DNA from: DASUAS01 sp963750045
Lineage (GTDB): Bacteria > Actinomycetota > Acidimicrobiia > IMCC26256 > DASPTH01
Direction: 5' to 3'
NCBI GenBank assembly: GCA_963750045.1
Contig: CAVVPD010000004.1
Span: 434,001-498,000, forward strand
DNA: 64,000 nucleotides
Below, one piece after another: positions 53,476 through 62,280 of this stretch (its first letter is position 1; each line of letters begins with the position of its first letter). A program made the position numbers and the translations under genes. The notes under the pieces were generated by a model. It was given only the letters and a program-made list of their open reading frames with translations. It ran no database searches and was not told where the DNA came from.

Positions 53476-55141
53476 CGCGGGTCCAGCCATCGGCGTCGAC
53501 GCCGCGGAATGGACCCTGATGGAGGAGCTCTTCGCCACCGGCGACCTCCCCCACCTCGCCGGGCTCCGCGGAGTGCCGTCGCACGACTGGACGACCCGAT
53601 CGACTATCGCACCGGTCTGGTGTGGGAGCACTTCCTCTCGGGCCGCGCACGGCGGGCAACCACCGGTGGGCGGCCGTCGAGTTCGACCCGGCGACGTACG
53701 ACGTCTGGCAAGAGGGCGCGGCGGTGCGGTTCCCTTCTACGCCGCGGAGCCGCCGCTGCCGTGGTGATCTTCGACGTCCCGTACGCGACGCCCGCCGCCG
53801 CGGTCGACGGCGCAGTCGTGGTCGGCTGGGGTGGCCACGATCCCGGGTACCCGCGTGCCTCGGAGCCGCAGGGGTTGCTGCGCGAGATCGACGCCCGCTT
53901 CGGCCCCCACCCCGCGTGCGGGAACGACTACGAGATCGTCTGGTACCGCCCCGACGCGATCGATCGGCTCTGCGACGGGCTGATCGTCGGGACGTGCCGC
54001 CGTGCCGACATCGCGTGGCTGCTCCGGCGGTACCCGGACTGGGAGCTGTTCGTCACCGTGCTGTCGGAGCCGCACTCGGCCGGCGAGCAGCTGTGGCACG
54101 GGATCGACGCGACTCATCGCCGCATCGACGTCCACCGCCGACCTCGCCGGTCGGCGCATCTGCGGAGGTGTACCGAGCGTCATCGACCGGTCGGCGACTC
54201 CTGGCCGGGTTCGACGAAGACGTCGTGACCGTCGTCTTCAGCATGCACGGTGCGGCCGGTAACGGCGCCGATGTCCCGTCGATGGTCTTGCTTCCGAGTT
54301 GCTCTGGCGCCTCCAGACCGGGACCTCACGCTTCGTCGACCGGACCGGTCTCGGCGACGCCGGGTCCGATCGACCCGTGGTGCCGATCGCGGCTGGACGC
54401 CTACGTCAGCGGTCGCTACGCCGACGCCGTCGGTGTTCGACCGTGTGCGGCGCGGCCGCCGGGCGCGTGGCCGACGCCGGCAGCGGTTGCAGCGCTGGAT
54501 GCGGCGGAGGACGCCGCGGTGGTCGGGGTGCTCGGACATCCGATCCCGCCCGAGACCGAACTGAGGCTCGACGAGGTGGGAGATCCCCGTTCGTCGGTGG
54601 ACTGGCAGATCCCGCTCGAGTACTCCGCGCCTCGTGGCCCCGGCTCGAGGCGTTCGGCGTTGCCGACCTTCTCTACGACGGGCCGCATCCGGCTCAACGT
54701 GCAGGGCCAGGAACGAGACCATCGATCACGCCGGGTGAGTACGACCAGGTGTGCGAGCGGATCGAGCGCGAGGTGCGGGCCAGTCGCGATGGGCACACCG
54801 GCGAGCCCCTCGTCCGCGGATCGACCGTCTACGGAGCGACGACCCGACGGCGCGGCGGACCTGACGCCGATCTCCAGGTCATCCTGGGCAGGTGCCACCG
54901 ACACCCTCGTGCACCCGGCGGCGGGCCGGATCGGACCGGTGCCCTACCGCCGCACCGGCGCTCACTCCCCGCGTGGGCACGCGTTCGTCGCCGGCACCGA
55001 GATCGAGGCGAGCGACCTGGGGGACCCGGTCGGCGCTCGACGTGACGCGCGCCCCTCGTCCAGCTCCTCGGCCGGTCGGCGGTGACCGGGGTCGAGGGTA
55101 CGCCGCTCCTCCCCGACCCGGGTCGCCCGGTCACCGGCTAG
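53472..55141 (+). CDS. Alkaline-phosphatase-superfamily type I phosphodiesterase-like protein (many frame breaks)
   Basis: Joined length about 540 residues. IGVDAAEWTLMEELFATGDL is the N-terminal metal-binding start, VVIFDVPYATPAAAVDGAVV and VGWGGHDPGYPRASEPQGLL follow, and VTVVFSMHGAAGNGADVPSM and PYRRTGAHSPRGHAFVAG carry later metal ligands. The end GVEGTPLLPDPGRPVTG is typical of this group. Such proteins cleave phosphodiesters or transfer phospho-groups and recur in exopolysaccharide loci. More than ten frame breaks. The start overlaps the nucleotidyltransferase stop. Confidence 0.65.
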
Positions 55142-55149
55142 CCAGGTCG

Positions 55150-55978
55150 ATGGCCAGGGTCCGTCTCTCCGTCGTGGTCTGCACGCGGGACCGGGCGGAG
55201 TTGTTGGCCGGCTGCCTCGACGGCTCCGGCTGAGCAGGCCGAGGAGCGGGGCCTGGAGGTGATCGTCGTCGACAACGGCTCTCACGACCGGACGGCGGAC
55301 CTCTTGGCAGGCGCGACCGACGTCGCGCGATAGTGGAACTCGGTCGCCGGTCTGTCGCGTGCGCGGAACCGGGGTCTCGAAGCGGCGACGGGTGAGCTGG
55401 TTCTCGACGACGACGTGCGACGGAGTCCGGATGGGCACCCGCGCTGCTCGACGGCCAGGCACCGGTTCCCGAGCGCGACTGCCTTCGGCGGGCCGGTCGC
55501 ACTCGAGTGGCTCGGGCCACCCGTGGCTCGGCCGGGCCTCGAGCGGTGGTACAGCGCAGTCGACCACGGCCGGCGGCCGGCCCTCGATCCGGACGAACGA
55601 CTGGCATATATGGCGTCGTGCGCCGGGCGGCGATCGACGCGGTGGATTCGCGGTCGAGCTGGGTCGGCAGGGGACGTCGCTCGGTTCGGAGGAGGAGGTG
55701 GAGCTGCTGATGAGGCGCCGATCGTGTGGAAGCCGAGGCGCACTCGTGCCGCGTGCTCGCGGCGCTGCTGCTGCCCGGCGTGGGCGCGGGCGCGTGACGC
55801 GATCGTGGCGCCTGGCGGCGACGAGCTCGGCGGCCGGAGCTGGCGCGCCGCCGCGCGCTGCTCGTCGTTGGTCGAGCTTCGCGGGAGCCGCTACGGCTCC
55901 GACGCCGGCCGCCGTGCTCAGGCATCGTGCGACGCCCGCCGCTCGGCGGGTCGCGGAGACGTTGTCGGGACGCCGTGA
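55150..55978 (+). CDS. Family 2 glycosyltransferase (many frame breaks)
   Basis: Third GT2 enzyme. VRLSVVVCTRDRAELLAGCL and LEVIVVDNGSHDRTADLLAG open it, LSRARNRGLEAATGELVL precedes the acidic DDD site, FPSATAFGGPVALEWLGPPV and GLERWYSAVDHGRRPALDPD belong to the acceptor side, and SLGSEEEVELLMR holds the catalytic EEEVEL. About eight breaks. The 3' end is uncertain; a stop in one frame at 55976-55978 is adopted. It starts 9 nt after the phosphodiesterase. Confidence 0.6.
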
Positions 55979-55990
55979 CCCGACCGTCGC

Positions 55991-57386
55991 TATAGTCTGG
56001 ATGACCGGGTGGCGTCCTCTGCTCGAGGCCGCCGACGATCGTTCTCTCGACTGGTGCGCGACGGTTACTGCGGTGATCGCGGCCTCTCGAGCGTGGCGCG
56101 TCGTATCCCCTGCGACGCGGGTGCTCTACCGTGCGGTCGCGATCGGAGCGTGACCGCCGCCTGCTCGACCGCTACTGGAGCCGTCTTTCGACCGGCGACT
56201 CGCGCTGACCGTGGGATCCCGTTCGTCGCGTTCTAGAGCTGCTCTCGTGGCGCGCTCGATCCGTTCGACATCTCCCTCGGTGCTGGATCCGAGCTCCGGG
56301 GTGCGATCGTGGGGTGGGGAGTCCGACGCCGGTCGTCCGCGTGCGTCACCGGCGGCTCTGTCGGAGATCGACGTAGTTCGGGACCGACCGTGGTCGGCGT
56401 CGAGTCGGCGGCTCGTGGCCCGGGTCATATCTCCGCTCCTGGCCACGGCCTGCTGATCGCGGCGTTCGCCGGCGCGGCGACATCGCGTGCCGGCTCGTCG
56501 AGCGCTTCCGGAGTGGGCCTCTCGTCTGAGGATCTCGGAGCTGCGCTCGCGGGGCACACGTTCAGCCACGGCGTCGATCCGACGCATCTGCCGCCCCTCG
56601 CGACGGCGTCGATCGCCGCGAGCGCTTCGCGGCCGCTTCCGGGCGGTCGACGTCACCTCGGGCGTGATCGTCGCACGCGACGAGGCCGTGATCACCTGAT
56701 CGCCCCCACGGCATGCGACCACGCGACCTCGCCGCGCCTTCTCCGCTTTCCGCGCGTCGGCCGTGTTGTCGAGGGCCGACGCGGCTGAGCTGGGCGAGCG
56801 TGACCCGGCGATCGGCTGATTCCGCGATCGGCGCGGGATCGGCTCGACGCTGTGGCCGAGGGCGACGGCCGTGAGCGCGCTACGACACACCGCGCCGTGC
56901 GGCGGTCGAGCGGGTCGACTGCGTGGCTGCAACTCGACGCTCGCAACCGAGTGCGTGCTCCACGCCCGCGCGTTCGACGCCACCAACGCCGCTGCCCCGA
57001 CGCGCCCGCGATCGTCCGCGACCGTGCCGGAGATCCGTGTCGCGTGCCGACTCCGGCGGTCCATCCGCCTGACTCCGGGGCCGCGAGCGTGAGGTGTCGT
57101 GGCATCGACGACTACACCGCACGTGCGACCGCTCGCGACGATGCTGCGCCAGTGCGGACCTCGTACGGACGCACCTGCGGTCGACGAGGAGTTCCGCCTC
57201 CGCGCCGACGACCACAAGACCGAGCGGACTGGCGACAAGCTCTCATCACGTGGCGCGGGTGAGAGTGTGGGGTTGTGGGGTTGGTGGGGTCGGGGATGAG
57301 AGCGCGGTCGACGTGCCCGTGTTCGCTTGGGCGCGCCGAGCCGTCGTGCGTCGGCGGCTCGCCGATCGTCGGCCCGGGTGTCCGGT
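55991..57386. other. 1.4 kb without a supportable gene
   Basis: A TATAGT box at 55991 stands 4 nt before ATG 56001, whose 50-codon frame (LLEAADDRSLDWCATVTAV) looks protein-like but stops at 56153. A second protein-like piece in another frame is SERDRRLLDRYWSRLSTGDS near 56160. Beyond 56220 no frame on either strand shows family motifs. The base composition stays coding-like (rich in GTCG and CGAC), so this may be a gene too shifted to read. A G-quadruplex motif lies at 57269-57295. Confidence 0.4.
57269..57295 (+). promoter_or_regulatory. Four-run G4 quadruplex motif upstream of a hydrolase gene
   Basis: Four runs of GGGG at 57269, 57277, 57286 and 57292, with loops of 4, 5 and 2 nt, lie on the coding strand 92 nt before the -10 box at 57387. 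Confidence 0.6.
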
Positions 57387-57392
57387 TAGCGT
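57387..57392 (+). promoter_or_regulatory. Predicted -10 box, leaderless hydrolase
   Basis: TAGCGT, 6 nt, ATG 57399. Confidence 0.55.
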
Positions 57393-57398
57393 GCCGGC

Positions 57399-58595
57399 AT
57401 GCAGCGCTTCTACGACGACGAGGGAATGAACTTCGCGGTCCTCATCAGCCTGGGGTTCGCCTCGTCCAACATCACCGACGTCGGTGAGACGCTCGCGACC
57501 ATCGAGCGCATCCCGGACGGTGACGTCGAGGCCTGGGTCACGGAGTGGACCTCCACCGCGGACCGGGTGCTCGAGCAAGCCGAGCAATCGCTCGCCGGGG
57601 GCCACACGATCAGTGGGCGGTCACGGCTGTTGCGGGCATCGACGTACTACGACCACGCCTCGTCGAGCTCGCCGGGGAGCAGGGACCCGTCGCGCTACAC
57701 CGGGCTGTGGGAGCAGCATCGCCGCTGCTGGGACCGCGCCATCGAGCTCTTCGACACGCCGGTCGAACGCGTCGAGATCCCCTACGAGGGCACGAAGCTC
57801 TCGGGGTACTTCTTCAAGCCCGACGCCGCGTCGACGCCGCGTCCGACGGTCATCTTGAACAACGGCTCGGACGGCCCGGTGATCAGCCAGTGGAGCCTCG
57901 GTGGGCGCGCCGCGATCGCCGCGGGCTGGAACGCGGTCACCTTCGACGGACCGGGCCAGGGTGCGGCGCTGCACCGTCAGCACCTCTACTTCCGGTACGA
58001 CTGGGAGAAGGTGGTGACGCCGGTGGTCGACTACCTCGTCGGCCGCGACGACGTCGATTCGAGCAGGATCGCGTTGCAGGGTGTGAGCCAGGCCGGGTAC
58101 TGGGCGCCGCGTGCGGCTGCGTTCGAACATCGCCTCGCCGCGTTGGTCGCGGATCCGGGGGTGACGCGCGTCGCGTCCTCGTGGGAGCAGCATCTCCCGA
58201 AGGAGATGGTGCAGTTGCTCGACGACGGCAACAAGAAGGACTTCGACGCGCTGATGGGCGCGGATCCGGACCCGGCGCGTCACGCCATGCTCGCCTGGCG
58301 GATGGCCCCGTACGGAACCACCTCGCCCTTCGACGCATATGTGGCGGCACGGACGATGACGCTGGACGACGACACCGTCGCCGCGATCGAGTGCCCGACG
58401 CTCGTCCTCGACCCTGACCATGAGCAGTTCTGGCCCGGGCAAGCGCAACAGCTGTTCGACACGCTCAAGTGTGAGAAGCAACTGGCGCGCTTCACCGTTG
58501 CAGAAGGCGCCGACTGGCACTGCGAGCCGGCCGCGCAGAGTCTCCGCGACGAACGCGTCTTCGACTTCCTCGAGGACGTGCTCAGGCGGCCGTGA
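57399..58595 (+). CDS. Alpha/beta hydrolase, FrsA/2,6-dihydropseudooxynicotine-hydrolase-like
   Basis: A 398-residue enzyme with a helical N-terminal cap (residues 1-120; GRSRLLRASTYYDHASSSSP) and an alpha/beta core. PTVILNNGSDGPVISQWSLG holds the oxyanion strand, GWNAVTFDGPGQGAALHRQH follows, and SSRIALQGVSQAGYWAPRA has the nucleophile serine in GVSQAG. CPTLVLDPDHEQFWPGQAQQ carries the acidic residue and EGADWHCEPAAQSLRDE the histidine. The capped group cleaves C-C or ester bonds in aromatic or amide substrates; the substrate is unknown. It is intact in one frame, unlike the preceding 7 kb. Confidence 0.88.
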   Translation: MQRFYDDEGMNFAVLISLGFASSNITDVGETLATIERIPDGDVEAWVTEWTSTADRVLEQAEQSLAGGHTISGRSRLLRASTYYDHASSSSPGSRDPSRYTGLWEQHRRCWDRAIELFDTPVERVEIPYEGTKLSGYFFKPDAASTPRPTVILNNGSDGPVISQWSLGGRAAIAAGWNAVTFDGPGQGAALHRQHLYFRYDWEKVVTPVVDYLVGRDDVDSSRIALQGVSQAGYWAPRAAAFEHRLAALVADPGVTRVASSWEQHLPKEMVQLLDDGNKKDFDALMGADPDPARHAMLAWRMAPYGTTSPFDAYVAARTMTLDDDTVAAIECPTLVLDPDHEQFWPGQAQQLFDTLKCEKQLARFTVAEGADWHCEPAAQSLRDERVFDFLEDVLRRP

Positions 58596-58625
58596 CCGGG
58601 AGATCCGCGCGTCGTTCGGTGACGG

Positions 58626-58856
58626 TCAGACCTCGACCACGGCGGGCCGGGTGATCAGGTAGCTGAACACCCCGATGATCGGGACGAACACGATGAAGAG
58701 GAACCAGAGCGCCTTGGCGAGGCCGTGGTGGTCGCGACGCCGGAAGTTGTCGATGAAGCACCAGACCACGACGAAGATCCACAGGACGAACAGCGCGAAC
58801 ATCAACAGGGACCAGAAGACACCAAGGAGCGGGTAGTCGTAGGCGAGCACGGGCAT
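58626..58856 (-). CDS. Small membrane protein, PLD-nuclease N-terminal-domain type
   Basis: A 76-residue protein with two membrane helices (WSLLMFALFVLWIFVVVWCF and ALWFLFIVFVPIIGVFSYLI) separated by the basic DNFRRRDHHG loop. This matches the short PLDc_N proteins common in actinobacteria, which lack the nuclease domain. AGGAGG stands 6 nt before ATG 58856, so the shorter start is used. Convergent with the hydrolase at 57399. Function unknown. Confidence 0.8.
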   Translation of the reverse strand: MPVLAYDYPLLGVFWSLLMFALFVLWIFVVVWCFIDNFRRRDHHGLAKALWFLFIVFVPIIGVFSYLITRPAVVEV

Positions 58857-58992
58857 GGAGAGCCTCCTGAACACGAGCCGGTCGTCGGGTTGGGCGGGTC
58901 ACTCCTCGTGACCGCTGGGACAGTCTGCACTGTGGGACCGGGCGGCGCACGGACCGCCCGGATGGCGCCGCGGAACGGAGCGCCACGACGGG

Positions 58993-59370
58993 CTACCAGC
59001 CGGCGCCGGTGGCTTCGAACTCGTCGAGGCGTGCCTTGATGAGCCGCTTCAGCAACGGGACCGGCAGCTCGCGGTCGTAGGGGAGCTTGATGAAGCCCTC
59101 GCCTGCCTCGTAGCCAGCTGCTTCGACTGCCTTGATCTGCGAAGCGAAGAGACGAGTCGGGAACCGCAGCGAGCAGTGGTGCTTGAAGGACTGCAGCATC
59201 ACGAGCCGCGTTCCGTCTTGCACGAACGCGGGATTGTTCCAGTGGAGCACCTCTTCGGCCTCCGGCAGCCCCTGCTGACACAGTTCGCGCAGCTTCGCGA
59301 GATGTGGAACCGCGACATCGGGGAGCTGCGCGTAGTAGTCGTGGAGGTCGGCGCGCTTCGGAGACGGCAT
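58993..59370 (-). CDS. DUF1801/YdhG-like protein
   Basis: A 125-residue protein. LHDYYAQLPDVAVPHLAKLR, LCQQGLPEAEEVLHWNNPAF and IKLPYDRELPVPLLKRLIKA are the three DUF1801 blocks. The family shares a fold with frataxin-like CyaY proteins and iron-binding has been suggested for some members, with no fixed function. It stands alone with no clear ribosome site. Confidence 0.85.
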   Translation of the reverse strand: MPSPKRADLHDYYAQLPDVAVPHLAKLRELCQQGLPEAEEVLHWNNPAFVQDGTRLVMLQSFKHHCSLRFPTRLFASQIKAVEAAGYEAGEGFIKLPYDRELPVPLLKRLIKARLDEFEATGAGW

Positions 59371-59488
59371 GGACAGACTCTACGTTCGGTCGCCACCCTC
59401 CTCGCGGTTTCGCTGGGTCGCGAGCCGGCCGCCACCGATCTCGTCACGACGGTGTCCCAGAACGCCGGTCAGCGCGCAGCGATCTGTT

Positions 59489-59707
59489 CTATGTCCTCGG
59501 CAGGTCGGATCCCTTGAACGGAACGCGGAGGAGCGGGGCGAGGATGCAGCCGTTGAGAATCCCCAACGTCAGCGGCAGGAGTCCGACCACGGCGATCACC
59601 CACCCGGCGGCTCCTCCGACAGCGACGCCTATCGCGATCAGCCCCAAGCCGACGACGATCCGACCGCCTCGCCCAGCGGGTGAGGCCATGAACCGTGCAA
59701 TTCCCAT
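59489..59707 (-). CDS. DUF2892-type small membrane protein
   Basis: A 72-residue protein with two membrane segments (GGRIVVGLGLIAIGVAVGGA and WVIAVVGLLPLTLGILNGCI) joined by a Gly/Ala turn and a short end LAPLLRVPFKGSDL. This is the DUF2892/YgaP C-terminal layout, found alone or fused to rhodanese. The last cysteine is in GCILAPLL. A 132-nt gap upstream shows no feature I can support. Confidence 0.82.
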   Translation of the reverse strand: MGIARFMASPAGRGGRIVVGLGLIAIGVAVGGAAGWVIAVVGLLPLTLGILNGCILAPLLRVPFKGSDLPRT

Positions 59708-59839
59708 AGCCGCCTTGTCCCTTCACGAGAAGTCCCCGAGGCACCTTGATCCGTTCCCCAAGAGCCGAGTGTGCCCCTTCGTGGACCCTCGCGACAGGGT
59801 CGAACGTCACGTTGTTCCCGGAGCATCTCGGCCGCCTCA

Positions 59840-60001
59840 TCATGTAGAGGAGGAACGCCCTCGAACGACAACACGCCAAAGAACTGCGGCTCCTGTGAAG
59901 GAGCCTCGCTGCGCACCCCAACGTCGCTGCTTCCACTCCTCGTCAAACTCGTGCTCCACGACACCGCCCGCCGCATCGAGATCCTCCGCTTCATTCCGCA
60001 C
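59840..60001 (-). CDS. Possible small acidic protein after the DedA gene
   Basis: A 53-codon frame begins with GTG directly after the DedA stop codon. The first part, MRNEAEDLDAAGGVVEHEFD, is acidic and protein-like; the second part is basic and less convincing. Weak evidence only. Confidence 0.3.
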   Translation of the reverse strand: MRNEAEDLDAAGGVVEHEFDEEWKQRRWGAQRGSFTGAAVLWRVVVRGRSSST

Positions 60002-60757
60002 CTACACCGCCTGACCCCCGGCGTCGTTGCAGTCGCCGGGAACAGCGTCGTCGACGCGTGCTTGCAGGCGAGCTGCTTCGGCGGCCGCCTGCTCCTCGCT
60101 GACCTTCCGGGAAACGTGTCGCCGCGCTTTGCGATACTCGAGGAACGGCGGGATCAGCGAGACGACGATGATCACAAAGACGATCGGTAGGAGGTAGGTC
60201 TCGATCGAGTTGCCGATGGCGTCGGCGAGGAAGTAGCCGAGCAATGTCACGCCAAAGACCCAGACGAACGCGCCCACAACATTGAAGCTCGTGAACGTGC
60301 GGCGGCTCATCTTCCCTACGCCTGCGAGTAGCGGGGCGAACGTGCGCACGACGGGAACGAACCGGGCCAGCAGGACGGTCTTTGCGCCGTGGCGGTCGAA
60401 GAACGCCTCAGTGCGCACCACGTAGTCGCGTTTGAAGAGCTTCGAGTCCGGGCGGCGCAGGAGTCGCGGACCCACGCGCTCGCCGATCGTGAACCCGACC
60501 TGGTCGCCGATCACCGCGGCCGCGACGCACCCCACGAGTACGACAGCCAGATTCAGATGCGGCTCGCCTGGCTTGCTCTGCGACGCGAGAAGCCCGGCGG
60601 TGAACAGCAGCGAATCACCCGGAAGGAAGAAGCCGATGAGCAGGCCCGTCTCGGCGAAGATCATCAAGATCAAGATGATGGTCGCCGCCCCGCCGAAGTC
60701 GCTCAGGAGCTGCTTCGGATCGAGGCCAAGCGCGACAACCACCGAGAACGGATGCAC
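60002..60757 (-). CDS. DedA-family membrane protein
   Basis: A 251-residue SNARE-associated/DedA protein, the family of polyprenyl- or phospholipid flippases. IFAETGLLIGFFLPGDSLLF is the [F/Y]xxxR-less first re-entrant region with E and GD, and VLLARFVPVVRTFAPLLAG is the second with the conserved Arg and Pro. Three further membrane helices follow, and the C-terminus is charged (YRKARRHVSRKVSEEQAAAE). GTG 60757 is the first codon of the fold. The family is often needed for polymyxin or pH tolerance. Confidence 0.9.
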   Translation of the reverse strand: MHPFSVVVALGLDPKQLLSDFGGAATIILILMIFAETGLLIGFFLPGDSLLFTAGLLASQSKPGEPHLNLAVVLVGCVAAAVIGDQVGFTIGERVGPRLLRRPDSKLFKRDYVVRTEAFFDRHGAKTVLLARFVPVVRTFAPLLAGVGKMSRRTFTSFNVVGAFVWVFGVTLLGYFLADAIGNSIETYLLPIVFVIIVVSLIPPFLEYRKARRHVSRKVSEEQAAAEAARLQARVDDAVPGDCNDAGGQAV

Positions 60758-60810
60758 TGAGACTGCACCATAAGCGCGCGCCCATCGTCGAGATGTGGTC
60801 GGTGAACACC

Positions 60811-60852
60811 CTGCGTTCTCGTCGGACGCTCGCTTCGAAGTCGAGAACGCAG
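60811..60852. repeat. 11-bp perfect inverted repeat
   Basis: CTGCGTTCTCG at 60811-60821 and CGAGAACGCAG at 60842-60852 are exact complements with a 20-nt loop. It lies in the 289-nt gap between the divergent DedA and glyoxalase genes, which otherwise shows no feature. It could be an operator or a hairpin in the leader of either gene. Confidence 0.6.
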
Positions 60853-61046
60853 TGTGCGACGACAGCGGGTACGCGTTGCAGTGGCAGCACAGGACTGGCG
60901 ATATCGCGCCGGGGCTCGCGAGGCGGGATTTGAGAGCGCACCAGAACAACGCGATGACGAGCAGCCTCCGCCGGCATCGAAGGTGCAGCTGGAGGTCCGG
61001 TCTCGCGCCGAGGTTCGTGTCCTTTGCCGGCGGGAAGGGGCCTGTA

Positions 61047-61463
61047 GTGACCGAACCGCTGCTGCAAGGCATCAATCACGTCGCGCTCGTGTCTCGCGAC
61101 GTCGATGCAGCCGCGTCGTTCTACGCCGAGGTGTTTGGGCTCGAGATCACTGATATCACGGAGCCGGGCTCCTATCGCAACGTGTTGCTGTTCTTCCCGA
61201 ACGGATCGTTCGTGCAGGTGCTCGACGCCGCCGACGGGCCCACACTCGTCGCACCTGGAGCCGGGCCGGGCACGGGGCGGTACCACGATGGCGCTCCGCC
61301 CGATCACTTCTCGCTCTTCCCGGACGTCAGTGTGCTGAGACCTTCGCAACCGAGGTCGTGCGCGCCGCTACAGACGGTCAGATCACGGACATAGCGGGGT
61401 CGTTCGCAACTTCGAGTTCAGGATCCGGACGGCCGGGACGTCGACGTGACGGCTTTCGTCTGA
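61047..61463 (+). CDS. VOC/glyoxalase-family protein (about four frame breaks)
   Basis: About 138 residues if joined. LLQGINHVALVSRDVDAAAS then FYAEVFGLEITDITEPGSYR is the first module with the metal-binding His, NVLLFFPNGSFVQVLDAADG the second strand pair. In other frames come TFATEVVRAATDGQITD, VVRNFEF and the end DPDGRDVDVTAFV, a typical VOC C-terminus with the Glu/Asp ligand region. GTG 61047 starts the fold. The next element is the IS30-type remnant. Confidence 0.65.
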
Positions 61464-61599
61464 GTGGCATCGAGTGGCTCCCTGCCGAGATCGATGCCGA
61501 CGCCACCTGCATCTCTTGGGGTTGAGGCAGGCGACTCGCGACGATGCCCAGCACGGCTCAAATGCACCGTCCAAGGGTCTGCCGCGTGTTCGGTTGACG

Positions 61600-62174
61600 G
61601 TGTCAACCAGACCCGCGGCAAACCCGTTCCTTCCGTAACGCTCCGCGCGCCTGCACGAACAACGACAGATAGATCGTCTCGTGCGACACGCGCATCTCCG
61701 GATCGTCGGGGAACTCGCCCACCAGCCAACCCGAGATCTGTTGCGGTGGCCACCGCAGCTCGAGCTTGGACTCGACGACTGCCCGCAACCGCGGACACGC
61801 CGCCAACTTCGCGACCTTCGGGCGCCGAGCTCGAGCCAACGCAGCTCGATCCGCCGTGCACGCCCGATAGCGACGCGCATCACCGTTGCGGTGACCTCCC
61901 GCGCGATCGTCGACGGTGACCGACCCAACCGCCCGGCGATCGAACGGCGCGACTCACCCGCTGCCAGTCCCCGCGAGATCTCCTCACGTTCCCGCAACGA
62001 CAACCGCGACGGCGACCGGATCGGCCCCGGCACGACCGGTCGCCGCAACCTCTGGAGATGACCCCAGACCGTCCGATGGTGACGACCGATCTGCTCACCG
62101 ATCAACCGGCTCGGCAACCCCATCGCCGACAACCGAACGATCTCTTCCTTCTCACGCTCCGACAACCGCTCCAC
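61600..62174 (-). mobile_element. IS30-family transposase remnant (5' half, frame-shifted)
   Basis: The N-terminal DNA-binding half of an IS30-type transposase: LSEREKEEIVRLSAMGLPSR, LIGEQIGRHHRTVWGHLQRL, then LSLREREEISRGLAAGESRR and SIAGRLGRSPSTIAREV. In another frame follow KLELRWPPQQISGWLVGEFP and MRVSHETIYLSLFVQARGAL. The sequence then ends at about 61600, so the catalytic DDE part is missing. GTGTTGCGTTCATCCCCTGA near 62209 has the look of an IS30-type end. Confidence 0.7.
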
Positions 62175-62252
62175 GCCACACCTCCACGCCGACGGACCAT
62201 CATCGACGAGGTGTTGCGTTCATCCCCTGAGATCACAGCCGGTATGCCGTCG

Positions 62253-62270
62253 AGTCGTTCGCGAACGACT
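62253..62270. repeat. 18-bp perfect palindrome
   Basis: AGTCGTTCGCGAACGACT is fully self-complementary. It lies just outside the IS30-type remnant, next to the end-like sequence near 62209. It may be an operator or an insertion target. Confidence 0.6.
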
Positions 62271-62280
62271 AGATGGGCGT

